A stretch of DNA of 64,000 nucleotides, taken from contig LUCM01004803.1 in NCBI GenBank assembly GCA_008360955.1, positions 186,001 to 250,000 of the forward strand. Reading direction: 5' to 3'. The DNA is from Fasciolopsis buskii (lineage: Eukaryota; Platyhelminthes; Trematoda; Plagiorchiida; Fasciolidae). The notes under the pieces are model-generated. The model saw nothing but the letters and a program-made list of their open reading frames with translations. It was not told the origin of the DNA and did not search any database. Shown in pieces: positions 32,127 through 43,061 of the stretch (its first letter is position 1; each line of letters starts with the position of its first letter). The translations under genes were made by a program, and so were the position numbers.

Positions 32127-32343
32127 CTACACGCCTGGTGTTGGAGACGTAGGCACGGAAATGGCTTTCCAGACAATCTCCAAGGTCATTTTATTACAGC
32201 TCTGCAAGACCGGACTCTGCGTCGACCAACGACAGGCTGTAGAAGAATTCAATATTTCCACTATGTTGGACCAATAATATTGACGCTGGAGACGGAACTT
32301 ATGCCCATTGGGATGGACACTAGTCACCCATCCCTGAATGACA
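32127..32343 (-). CDS. Candidate exon upstream of gene B
   Basis: Acceptor acttattgttgtctctaataacag at 32343. One base completes a codon, then 71 codons are open to TAG at 32127-32129. A possible phase-0 donor (CCAGGC|gtgtag) just before the stop would let it join the exon at 31270. The peptide includes GWVTSVHPNGHKFRLQRQYY and a Ser/Thr/Pro tail. Product unknown. Confidence 0.35.
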
Positions 32344-32571
32344 CTGTTATTAGAGACAACAATAAGTGTGGAATTAAATAACTCAGGCAACAAGATCACT
32401 CAGAGCAATGATATATTCATGCAGTTTTATCCTTCTGAATTTATTGCTTAATCGATCAAAATGCTGATATTCTTAAGTCATGAAAGTAATCTCATTGACG
32501 AAGTCATTGAGGGACTGTGTTCTTATCGCGAATGCGATCATATACTGTTTATTGAGAAGGAACGGTGGAAC

Positions 32572-32584
32572 AAGCGGGGGGGGG
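32572..32584 (+). repeat. Short G homopolymer
   Basis: Nine consecutive G (about 32576-32584) after caagc. A G-quadruplex cannot be built from one run. Confidence 0.7.
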
Positions 32585-33859
32585 TATGTCTGCTATTATA
32601 TTGTAATCAAAGATTTTATGGGAAATGGCTGTCCTGTTTTCAAACCGGTGATTTTTTCGGGGTTCTGTCGCATTCCTCAGAATGGAAAATTGCTGTCGAC
32701 CCTTAGGCTGCAACATCATTGTGGTTACGAACCTCAAATCGGTGACCTTGGTTCATGTACCATTTATCTGTTTTAACTTTTTACTTTAGTAAAGAAATGA
32801 GGAAATATTATTGAAAAGAAGGTGGGTCGCGGCCAACACAGGAATGCCAAGTAGGGGAGTTCAACGGCGGTGGTTTTATTCGAGAACTTTCGACCTTAAC
32901 GTTCAAGCACCGGGACCCAGTAGACTAGGGCAACACCGGTCGATTAAAAAGATGGTAGGGTTTCACACGAAATTTGCATCAACGATGAGTCGAATCCATT
33001 CATAAATCGAAAGTGAAACCGATACGGATGGGCTGGTAACATTGATTTATGGACAAAATCGTTCGTTTGTGCAAGTTAGAAAAGGAAGCACAGCAGGGTC
33101 TCGCCAGAAATAAGTTATTTTGATTTTGGATAATAGAGCGACAGGCAGATGACAAACATTTTTACAGTTTAGCGAATTGTGACAATGAATAAACGCGTTG
33201 ATCTAGGAATCTGTAAATTTTCCCCACATATTTTAATTTCTGGTGGGAAACGGGCCATTTAAATTCCGTCTTCTAACAGGTCCCGTGACTTTTCCCTCCA
33301 TCACGCTCACGTCAACTTATAATTTATTGTGTAGTCATAAAATCTTTCATATAGACGAAACGCGAATGAGGTTTATGATTGGCGGTTTCTTTATCACCTC
33401 GACTTCTATGAGATTAAGAGCAAAGGAACAATACTACAGTTCTACTGAGCTGGTGATAAATATTGGGTGATTCTGCGTTGGTTTAGTTGACAGTCGAATT
33501 ACCTGAGTGAAGTAAAGAATTGCTACTTTTTGATTTCGCCGAGGCTAAGCATTTTATTTAAAAAAAAGAAAACTTCAGTGCGCATTGCTCATTTCCTATT
33601 GGGGTTGAAGCCTGTGATGGCACAAACGAAAGTTCCGTTATAAAAACAGAAGGTAACTTGATGCGTGTTTGTATGTTCCTGACGCGGTATTAATAAATTA
33701 CCTCCAGTCCCTTTGCCCTTTACACAATAATATATATTGAAACAGCCGTATCGAAAATCAGTCTACATATTCCTGGTTGCACGTCTGTTCTGGCAATTCA
33801 CCCACAGGTGCAAGCTAGATTTTTCAGACCTGAAAACAGCCACTGATAGTGCCACATAC
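32585..33859. other. No supported gene
   Basis: Overlapping frames of 60-98 codons at 32461-33005 lack acceptors and donors. AT-rich remainder. Confidence 0.25.
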
Positions 33860-33928
33860 CTTGGATTGAGAACATGCCAGAACGTTCAACCACCATCGAT
33901 GCCTGACGGTCCGTGAAACTTCCTATGG
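33860..33928 (-). CDS. Candidate internal exon, 69 nt
   Basis: The donor ATCCAAG|gtatgtgg is strong and the acceptor cgaaaagtcttcgcag fair. The symmetric 69-nt exon (phase 1 to 1) reads IGSFTDRQASMVVERSGMFS then IQ. A longer version starting at an earlier ag (aaatccag) is possible in the same frame. No phase-matching neighbour was found before gene B, so it may be a separate gene. Confidence 0.33.
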
Positions 33929-35175
33929 CTGCGAAGACTTTTCGTTTTTGACAAGTATACGTTGCTACCCTGGATTTGTCTTTTTCGTTCAATGTTGACT
34001 ACGAGTTACTAAATGTAGCCCAGTACTTGTCTACCAAGTTCTAACATGCAGTTTGCCTGTCCAGACCACTGAAGGCGAGGTAGCGCGGTTAACTCATTCA
34101 CTAAGTACTGTCTCCATCAGACAACAAAATATTTCTTGTTCCCGCTAAACGGAAGCAATGCTTAGGAAGCATAAATTGTCAAATGTAGTGTCACTGGACA
34201 TCTCCAGTACTCCGAGAGCTGACCTGTCGACCGTAAAACAGTACACTGAATATTACAGCACTGAACACCCTTTCCTGAGGAGAAAAATGCTGTCATGGTG
34301 GCGGGGTAATTTAATTTCCTGCATTTTCACATATTTCTCCATCTGAAAATGTCAATTTCGCATAAAGACGTGAAAAATTAGGAAAATCACTCTCTTAATC
34401 CATGGTAACGAATCAAGTTTGAGACATCGCAAAGCGATCATTTTCGTGTATAAAGAGAGCACAACTAAGGATGTTGAACTAAATGACCACGTGATCAACT
34501 TATAATCATTTTGATTTTCGTCACCTAAATCGTTTGTGCATGTTTGTAGATTGTAGAAGACAACTGTCTGCCTGAACGTGTGTTCTCAATGTCCTATTAT
34601 TTTAGGGAACGTCATCAGTGAGGACCCCCGTAACGCATGTTCAGCAGACAGATACGATGTCTTTAACATGAGGCGTCAGAGTTTGACCAAACATTCAACT
34701 TGAATAACCAGTCGGTTACAATTTTTGAATTCCCGTGTTTCACTCCGAGTGACCGTTCCTGTCTAAGCAGTTGAATCACCTGTTAGTTAGTCTTTTGTTT
34801 ACTAAGTGAGTGTTGGAATTCATCTTTCGCTTAAATGCAAGTCTAAGTCGATTTCCATAATTGGTAATCCGATACCCTATTACTGAGTGGTCATTGCTGG
34901 GAGATTTATCGGGAATACATGTTTAGCCTTCTGGTGCAGTTCGGGTTCCTGCACTGATTGAAGTCAGTCCGTCCATCTGAAAGTTTGATAATTTGTTTTG
35001 ACTTTGTCCATTTAACTTTATTCTCTTCAGTAAAGTAATTAGATTCGGACTAAATGTAAAAATCATCCTCTCTAAATATGTTATTGCAGTCTAATGTAAT
35101 GAATATTCAAGCGGACCCATCAGTGATTAAAGCTGACACTGGCATGTGCATTTGACTTTCGTACAAAACATTAAC
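33929..35175. other. No supported gene
   Basis: AT-rich, with one 62-codon frame at 34158-34346 that has no splice support. Confidence 0.3.
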
Positions 35176-35547
35176 TTAAATGGAAGTGGGTGCTTTCTTT
35201 CCAGGTGAGTTTACAAGAAACCAGTCAACAGACGCAGACAAACATCCGCATTTAGTGGGGTAAATACCTTTCAGGACATAGGTCACCCATTCGTGCCTAC
35301 GGAGCAGTAACCATTTAAGGTTGATATTTTTACTCGCGACCGTAAAAAATGTCACGTGCAGCAAACCATCGAGTTCCAAGTGCGATCCTGAAGGTGTTTG
35401 GACGTTACCGAACTGCTCTGAATTTTTAAGTGGTTCTGGGGAAATTACATCCACGTCATACTTCAAATAAATTTCATTTTCACACTCAAGACGTCCGGCT
35501 CTTTCTTGTTCCCAGTTTTGTGCGTAAAAATGCGACAAAAAAGACAA
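35176..35547 (-). CDS. Longest open frame in the window (123 codons), unknown
   Basis: The minus-strand frame is open over 123 codons. It has no ATG near its 5' end, so it would be an exon rather than a whole gene. The core ECENEIYLKYDVDVISPEPL, then LDGLLHVTFFTVASKNINLK and WLLLRRHEWVTYVL, alternates hydrophobic and polar residues like a beta-sandwich domain. A donor at CTGAAAG|gtattt (after TYVLK) and an acceptor-like aactgggaacaag near the 5' end would trim it to about 85 codons. No family is recognised. Open length is the main evidence. Confidence 0.38.
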   Translation of the reverse strand: MSFLSHFYAQNWEQERAGRLECENEIYLKYDVDVISPEPLKNSEQFGNVQTPSGSHLELDGLLHVTFFTVASKNINLKWLLLRRHEWVTYVLKGIYPTKCGCLSASVDWFLVNSPGKKAPTSI

Positions 35548-37400
35548 ATGTGACGGATCTATCCAAGCCAGTCGCTGAATTGGGAATTTCCGACTTCGCG
35601 TGTTTCTCTACTAGAAACTTCGGTTCCAGTTTTAGACCTTGTAGTTACTAGTTAAAAAAGCTCCTAAAATGAAACAAATTGATTTTAAGATTTCACCATT
35701 GTCGTTAAAAGTTCTTTCAAATTTTTATCATAAATCCACTCAACCAACCTTGTCCGTAAAAGAATCTAAATGCTGTAAAATTTGCGTCTAAAGCTCCCAC
35801 TACTTTTTCAGCGAAAACTTAGCAGACCCACAGCACAATTTTCGGGTCACTGGTGATCACTCTTACTGTGGCCAGCTACTTCTGCTTCGATCAGTTTTGC
35901 GCTCGAGATTTATGGCCTTCTCCATAGGTGAGCATGTGTAACGTAATTAAAAATAGGGCTGACATGTTCAAACAGTTGAGCAAATTCTTCACTCCATGGA
36001 ATATTGCATACTGTATACCGATTAGAACAGTAAGCCAAAGGGGGTATTTTTTTGCCTAGCAGAAACAGCTGCACAGCGTGCTACGGATAGCGTTTTTTTG
36101 TACAACCAGAAAGTTTTAAGGCTTCGACTGTCTGGGATTTTTTAGAAATGAACGAGTTAGCGGGAAAACCGTCAAGTCTCAGCAGAAGCCATATAAATTT
36201 GTTAGCTATGTTAGCTATGATTACCGTGCAACCTCCGGAAAGTGCATTCTTCCTGGTCGTGATCATGACTGCTTCTTATCGTTCCTTGGAAAAGAAAATT
36301 TTCCCCCAAGGTATGCCACAAATTAAGCATCTTGTTGCTTCTTTTTTAATATTTTGGCTGAAGTATTTGCACGGGACTTAGTTCAAATAGCTGATAAAAG
36401 GGGCCAGTTTTATATATATATATATGTATTAAAGAAAGGGCAATTATCAGTTCTGTCGCATCCGCCAAATGAGAAGTACCGTGGAAACGTCAGCCGCGAC
36501 TGAGCTTCACATGACGTACCCATAAAATCAGCAGGCCATGCTGAACAATGTTCGGATGATGTGCGTACCCTACACAACAGAATTTGTCACTAGTAGGTGG
36601 CGCACATAGTACACAATGAACAGCTCTCAATGCACTACACAATATTATCGTGACTACGTCGGTGAATCTATACATGAATATTTTTATTCAGTTCTTGGGC
36701 TTTCCGTAGTAACCAATTGCGGGCTTTTCGTTAAATTTCCGTCTCCGTGGCAATATATAATCAATTTTACACATCGTTATACAATGAAACAGACTAAAAT
36801 AAACATGCGTGTGCTTGTCTCCAATTTGGCTCATCCGATATACCACGGTGTAATTCATTTATTAACATATCGAATTTCCAGCTACATTGTGTGACTGTTT
36901 CTATATTCCCAGCAAATACTGATTAATTTGTATACTTCAAAATGCCACGGTGTTCTAGTTGGATATTCTAACTCAGGATGAAGACATAAGTCAAACCCGA
37001 TACATTTCAATGAGTTGCTAGTTGTAAGCAATTATATCTTGATGGTATGCAGACAACCAAGCGATGCTAGCAAACGGTAGGTAGAACAAATGTCAGTAGG
37101 ATTCACAAAAATCCGTCCAGATGATAGCAGCCAAGACGATTTGTGAAATTGTTTGCATTACTGATGTATACTAAAACCATTTGCCGAGACAGCAAATATA
37201 GTTGTTATGAAGAAAACTCTGTACAGTAAATATTGTTTCACTATTAATCTGATTTGCGTAATCAGGGTTTTTCGAAAGTTTGCGGAACATTAGCTTCGCT
37301 GGCTCCCATTTTCACTAATAACGTTACCAGGATACCTTCAGTTTCACAAAGCAGACTGTAACTGTTTCCTGGCAGGCTAGAAACCAAAGAACATTTTACG
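35548..37400. other. No supported gene; (TA)n tract
   Basis: AT-rich DNA with a short (TA)7 tract at 36411-36425 and a worn hairpin at 36557-36607 (atgtgcg..ctac against gtag..cgcacat). Frames of 60-92 codons have no splice support. Confidence 0.35.
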
Positions 37401-37759
37401 CTAGGTGCTCAGAATTAGTCCTTCACGGTTTGTTCGAGCGTGCCCGAGGACTAAGAAGTACAAATTCAGTCTAGCCGGTCGCGCAGAAAAAGTTTGTACA
37501 ATTACCCACATGTCTGCAATGCATACTTTTTTCAAATTACTATTCCGTCTCCCATTTGCATTGTCAACAGTCGCTGGATATTGATTAAAGAAATTAGAAT
37601 TTGATTTCACAACAACTACCCGTTGCCATAGTTTACTGTTCCGGGCCGTATACAGACTAGGCCGTGGTATACGTTCCAAGAAATTTATATGCGTTTGGAA
37701 TATATTTGAGATTGCATTGGACGTTCCAGAAACATATGCGTTCCAGATATTGCTAATCA
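37401..37759 (-). CDS. Candidate exon, up to 119 codons, unknown
   Basis: A strong acceptor (aaattctcctaatagcctacag) opens at 37759. After two completing bases the frame is open to TAG at 37401-37403. A phase-0 donor CAACGG|gtagtt near 37620 could end the exon earlier, after TARNSKLWQR. The first part reads ISNIWNAYVSGTSNAISNIF. The later part is basic (NANGRRNSNLKK). No motif is recognised. Confidence 0.36.
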
Positions 37760-39172
37760 CTGTAGGCTATTAGGAGAATTTGTAAGTTTTAAGTAGATGT
37801 ATCACAACGAAACGATACTGCTGCATTTTACACAGCTGTTGAACATCGAGGATCCCTGAAGTGTTGGAAATTCATGAACTTTCCAGGTGTAGTAGTTTAT
37901 TTCTATTCCCTCCTTGTTGCCATTTTCTAGCCTTCTGTGTGGAATTTGTTGTCTTAAATCGGTGCGCAAATTTGCTGAATCTGTCCGGGTGCCAAATGAA
38001 CCACGCACGTTCCGAAAGATCTGAAATACGCGATGCCAAAAATGTCAGTGCCTTGAAAGAGCAAAGCAATAGGATAGTGATTTAATTGTTCAGATATTTT
38101 TAATGGTGCAGGTACATAAAATTATCTGCCTATTTATCTGCCAACTTGTCTCACTCTGCTTGTCTATCTATCATTAAAAACATATACTTACACGTAGATA
38201 TATAAGTACGTTCTATTCTGCGGATCAGTTCGATATCATAAGTTCTACGAAGTCGTCGTATCCATTGAACAAAAGGTTGTTTGACACAAGGAACTGAATT
38301 TTATTAGTGAGTCGAGATCCTTGAATAAGCGCTAAGTGCCTTCATAAAAATGAATACTGTCTTAGTTGTACGAAAAAAAACGAACGAAGGTAACTCATGT
38401 TTACGCCAGAAGCGGACGTTAAAGGATAACTCTGCTGCATCCTATATTTTGGACCCGCACTGCGCACGGTTCCAGGCGGAAGAGACCAACATTGTCAAAC
38501 CGTCAAATTATTATTACGAACTGATGGAAATATGGTAACAAAATAAAAATCGAGATCACTTCGGGTTTATATTTTCACTTTATTAGAAGGGATTCGGGAA
38601 AGTCGATATCGTGATAATTTACACCATTTGGATCTGTGAAATGAAATCAATTGGTAGTCGTTGGTAATTGATAAATGGGACTAGCAAATAGACCGGTTTG
38701 AGTATAATGGTTGAATGGGTGGCGTCATACGGAACGATCTGCAAATAACGGAACTCTGAAAATTTGAGTCACTAGATTGAGATCATGTTTTGGTACCATC
38801 AAGACAACCTTCAAAAGACAAACATATTTGCAGAAGAAGGATAAGTAGAAGTCACCAAAATGTTTTGTGCAGAGGAGGTGATTTTAATTTAATGATTTGA
38901 GAAAGTTGATGAGTTCTTTTGGAAAAGACCTCACGGGTTTCGAGCTTGAAAATGCGAGCACAATTAGGTTATTAGTTTTCAGAGCAGTGGCTGACTACTT
39001 TGCAGGACTGAACCTGTCATCTTTGTCCTTTACAGTGTTCACACCCAGAAATAGACAAGGATGGTTGGGGCTAAAGTAAAAACATTTGAAATATTAATTC
39101 GAACACCGAATCTACATTAGTTAATGATTGGAAATGTCCAGTTTACTTATTGTCCATTAAAATCTACCTAAC
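37760..39172. other. No supported gene
   Basis: Overlapping 65-74-codon frames at 37802-38085 on both strands and a 62-codon ATG frame at 38350-38538 have no splice support. A worn ATCT/CTGC-type tract lies at 38127-38172. Confidence 0.3.
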
Positions 39173-39253
39173 ATGGATATGGAGACTGGGACAAGAAGCT
39201 TCATCATTTTGGATTCCCCCAACGATGGTGACGTTAGGGTGCCTGATACAATG
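39173..39253 (+). CDS. Candidate first exon, unknown protein
   Basis: An ATG at 39173 opens 27 codons (MDMETGTRSFIILDSPNDGD, then VRVPDTM) ending exactly at a good donor ACAATG|gtaaggg in phase 0. The peptide is acidic and polar. The next strong acceptor exon on this strand (39585) has a different phase, so a partner exon is not identified. Confidence 0.3.
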
Positions 39254-39584
39254 GTAAGGGCAGATATAGAGCGACGGCATGTACTCAGAATAAATTATCT
39301 TCGGAAAAATAAATTGACGTCATAACTGTGTTCCACTCGTCCGAGAGCACAGAATCCTCAGTGGCATCGATGAGAGATCATTAAGTGACACCGAACTTAT
39401 TCCGGTCCCGAACTTGTTACCCATTCCTTATAATCCCAATGACAAAGGGAAGACCTGTAAACTGACAAATTAAAATAAAACACAGAGTTCACTAAACGAG
39501 AGTGATCTGTTGTTAATTTTGGTAACTAAGTGTAGGTAAAACACGGAGCATATCATAACTGATAAAGTCATTTCTATTGAACAG

Positions 39585-39837
39585 TGCACTAATGGCTAAC
39601 AAGAAGACCGGATGGTCTTTTCGTGTTAAATTGGAACTTGTTTCAGAATCGTCAGTATCAAATGCTGGTTATAAAAGTTGTCGCTCAGCAATTCAGGACG
39701 GTAATCGGTTGAGAATTAAAAGACCCAACGTCATCAAACGCTTTGCCTTAACGTTCATAGGGGTACTGAAATATGGTTACCATAATCGGAGATATAAAAA
39801 TTTAAAGAAACGCAAATTAACGTGCATTTCAGCATAA
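39585..39837 (+). CDS. Candidate terminal exon, strongly basic
   Basis: Acceptor gtcatttctattgaacag before 39585. One completing base, then 83 codons to TAA. An in-frame ATG at 39592 (MANKKTGWSFRVKLELVSES) could alternatively start a small protein. The C-terminal half is very basic (LRIKRPNVIKRF; YHNRRYKNLKKRKL), as in nucleic-acid-binding tails, but no domain is recognised. Confidence 0.35.
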
Positions 39838-39865
39838 GTTCACACTCAGTAAATATTGAACGAAT

Positions 39866-39882
39866 TCATCATCATCATCATC
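39866..39882 (+). repeat. (ATC)n microsatellite
   Basis: Five tandem ATC units. Short and otherwise unremarkable. Confidence 0.75.
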
Positions 39883-40298
39883 GAATAGATGGAACACTGC
39901 GGCGTTTAGCCGCTTAGGGTCATCATAAAAGGCGGAATGAATTTTTCAACTTACGAATCTCTTAATCGTCCAGGGTATTTTTGTAGTCGTACTAATTCGT
40001 TTGCTTCAGCGCTGACAGAAAAAATTCGACTACTTCATTTCGGTCACCAAACTTTGGGCACTTAGTGCTTCAGCGCGTAATCATTTAGTTGAAATGCAAG
40101 TGTACGTAATTAGTTGAATAAAATCAATGAGCAATTTTTTCGCGATTATTTTTGCTAGTCAGGTATGCGTACTTGGTTTATTTTGCTATCAAAACAGCTG
40201 TATACTCGTACACTCCGAATCAGCACGTCAGACCAAAATCTCACTTGTGTCGTCAGAAGTGCGCATGGGAGAACCTCGTAGATATCACCATTAAACAT

Positions 40299-40309
40299 TA
40301 TATATATAT
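40299..40309 (+). repeat. (TA)n tract
   Basis: About six TA units, flanked by non-repetitive AT-rich DNA. Confidence 0.6.
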
Positions 40310-40545
40310 GTAGTGGTGGCATACACATGGGGTTTTACCTTTAACTTGTAACTGGTTCGCTGAAAGAGAAAGAAACAAGCAGCTTGGACAGAAGAGTCAA
40401 CGAGTATGTTTATTGTAATTTTCTGATGGAGATGATAAGTTTAAGTAAATGAGAGATGCGTAACGGACTCAGAAAAACCGTGAAAATTTTCTAAATTTAA
40501 TTTTTTTCCACAATGCTTATTGTAAGCATTTGAAAAATCCCACAT

Positions 40546-40910
40546 AACACATTGAGAACAACACATCGTGGCGAACAGGCTCGTGTCCAGTTATTCGTAA
40601 TCATACTAATACATAAAATTAAATATGGCTGAAAATTAATCAAGGGAAATTTTCTATTTGCAGCCATATCAGTTAACAAATCTGAGAATGTGCGCATACG
40701 CGTAACTAATCAGTTTGTCAAATGAATAAGTTGTAAACCACTTGTTGGATTGGTCAATCACACACACATTCTTAGAGTTGTCAACTGATATGACTGCAAA
40801 TGGACAACATCCCTTGTTTAGTCTTCAACCATACTTAATGTTATGTATAGGCATGGGTGCGAATAATTGGACACGAGCTTGTCCGCCACGTTATATTTTT
40901 CTCAATATGC
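40546..40910. repeat. Inverted repeat pair, 145-bp arms around a ~72-bp spacer
   Basis: Arm 1 (about 40546-40691) and arm 2 (about 40766-40910) are inverted copies that align without gaps at about 79% identity. Shared strings include AACTGATATG, CTGCAAAT, TTATGTAT and TGGACACGAGC. Translated in the frame open in both arms they give similar peptides (NNWTRACSPR and NNWTRACPPR), but of 30 differences over 48 codons 14 fall on codon position 1, 6 on position 2 and 10 on position 3. That shows no third-position excess, so the similarity is of DNA, not of a selected protein. Probably a decayed foldback or terminal-inverted-repeat element. Confidence 0.75.
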
Positions 40911-42589
40911 TCATATTACTTTTCAACTATTTGCTCAGCAGATAGTCCCTTCTTCAAAAAGCATCCAGTTTGTCATGTGACTGGTTGTTTGATAAACTAG
41001 TTGATTATCTGTTTCTTTATTTCCCGTGTTTGGAATTGAAACGGTTTATGAATGAAACCACTAGGAAGAGTATGATTGCCCACTTCTTCAGTTTAGTCTA
41101 AGGTTTGTCAGTGCACTTAAGAGTAACTATTCGAACATCAGTACAAATTCCCCAAATGTGTATGTGTTTTCAGTTGCTTCGGTGGAAATCACTTTCCTCC
41201 AAAGGATGCTTTGCCTAAGCTAAATATTCAAAACTAGCATCGAGACGAATGCCCAGTTACTACTTTTTTACCGAAAGCCGACGGGTAATTATCATATTTG
41301 GGAGAGCCTACTAAAGAGAAAAAATCAAGCAAATTCAGTTACCAGATGTCGTATTTGAGCGCAGCCAACAACTTCTTGCTTTGGTGACTCGATCATCATA
41401 GGCAGAAATTTATCACCTCTAATAGTTGTCCCTTTTGAAAGTTTGATTTGCTTGGGCAGTAGTGTTTATTTTATGCTGCACCAAAGTGCCTTAAAAATAC
41501 CACAAAATTACCACAATATAAATGCATAAATGCAAATTGTACGCTGGTTATTGGGCCTATCATGGGTGTCCTTTGGAAGTGACATGGATAATTTTGAATC
41601 AATATCAGCGCATAGCAAAGTAAACGGAAAAATTCTGCCTCGCAAAGAGCCATGTCTTTATTCGGCACAATTTTGCATTATCCAGATGCGATTGCCTTAA
41701 CTTTATCAAAGATTATGTTTACATACGTAGAGTCATCGGTTTTCTTGCGCAAGGATAGCATGCATCTGCAATTTTGATGTTGCATTCAGTGATGCATACC
41801 CTACGCAACGATTCTTTTGCAAACTGTTATTAAGTCAAGCAAAACCAAACTAATTCTCTAGGGAATAGAAGTATACCTGTTCTTAGAAATAAATCAAGGT
41901 TCCGTTGTCTTATTTCCTGTTTGTGTTGTGTCACAAACTAATTGCTAATTTTGGGCATAAAGATCTGACCGTTATTCGCAGTTTATTAGGGAAAATTGTA
42001 TGAGCAACTTCGGTAGATGAGGCAGATGTGCACTTTTAGGTTAGGTTAAAAATGCCGGCAATACAAGAATTGATAAAGTCATCATTACATGGAACTGTTG
42101 AAAATGTGCATAATAAACTAGATGAAAAATAAAACGTCAAAAGCAAAGAGTGTGTGCATTTCCAATACTTGTGCCAAACACTATCATTCGGGAATGATTT
42201 TGAAATTTATGGGGCATTCTCAGAATCCATTTCACTAGAGCTGCTTCTTGTGTATAAAAGACAAGCTCCTCTAATATGAACAAATATCATCCATTTTCCC
42301 TCAACGAGTTACTCCAAAAGTACCGGAAACCAGCATCTCTGATTAACCGAATGGGTTTATTGAATGGGGAAGGTATGCTGAATCACTATCAATAAAGCCT
42401 CTGACCTCCTTCATCCGTGGACAGTTTTGTGAATCCAGTCACAAACTCCTGGTTGGCTGCTTCCGACGACCGTATACAAGGAATTAGTAATTGTCAATAG
42501 CCCCGAGGCCGTCAACGTATTTGATAGAAACGTCTACTGCCAAAATCACATGCGATTACGTTTGTTCTGGATCTAATATTTTGGCTAAT
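40911..42589. other. No supported gene
   Basis: AT-rich DNA. A strong acceptor near 41175 (gtatgtgttttcag) is followed by only about 20 open codons. Confidence 0.3.
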
Positions 42590-42600
42590 CTCTTCCCTCA

Positions 42601-42663
42601 GAAACCAACTGTTTCAGTCCAATTTGTCGGACCGTTGTCTCGACATTTGACCAGGGATCATTA
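42601..42663 (+). CDS. Short candidate terminal exon
   Basis: Acceptor ggctaatctcttccctcag is very good. Phase 0 gives KPTVSVQFVGPLSRHLTRDH and a stop. Twenty codons are too few to judge. Confidence 0.2.
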
Positions 42664-42841
42664 GTGTTTTTTCAACTATGCTTATCTTCACTTTACTGCT
42701 TAAACATGACATTCCATTCACTAATCAGATCTCACTCCAGCCCTCTGCAGATGACGCCGTCCAAAAACCTCGATCTTAGAAAACTAGTTATCTGATAGGC
42801 TGTTCCATGTGCCAAGACAGAGAGAAAAGTAAATTATAGGT

Positions 42842-43061
42842 GTGTGCGAAATTCAACAATGTGGCGCCATTCTATTTTGGGTCAAATCAAAACAAGTGGA
42901 AAACTTCACGCACAAAATCAGCAGAATTTTGTTCGCTGAACATCTTGGGCTACCACGCTCAAGTAAGCATTTAGACAATGAGAACCGAAAACTGTATACT
43001 AAGTTTTCCCAGGGAACCAGCAGTTTGTACAAAAATTGCTGGGAATCCTTGACCAAGTTCG
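42842..43061 (+). CDS. Candidate exon with strong donor
   Basis: The plus-strand frame is open for 73 codons and ends at a consensus donor AAGTTCG|gtgagtag. The peptide includes SKHLDNENRKLYTKFSQGTS and YKNCWESLTKF. The 5' border is uncertain: cacaaaatcagcag near 42921 and gtaaattatag near 42839 are both possible. The opposite strand is also open (42853-43056). Confidence 0.3.

Noticed and set aside
40497..40945. Pair of divergently transcribed paralogous small genes
   Set aside because: The protein similarity follows from a DNA inverted repeat. Differences show no third-codon-position excess, and no promoter or splice signals accompany the frames.
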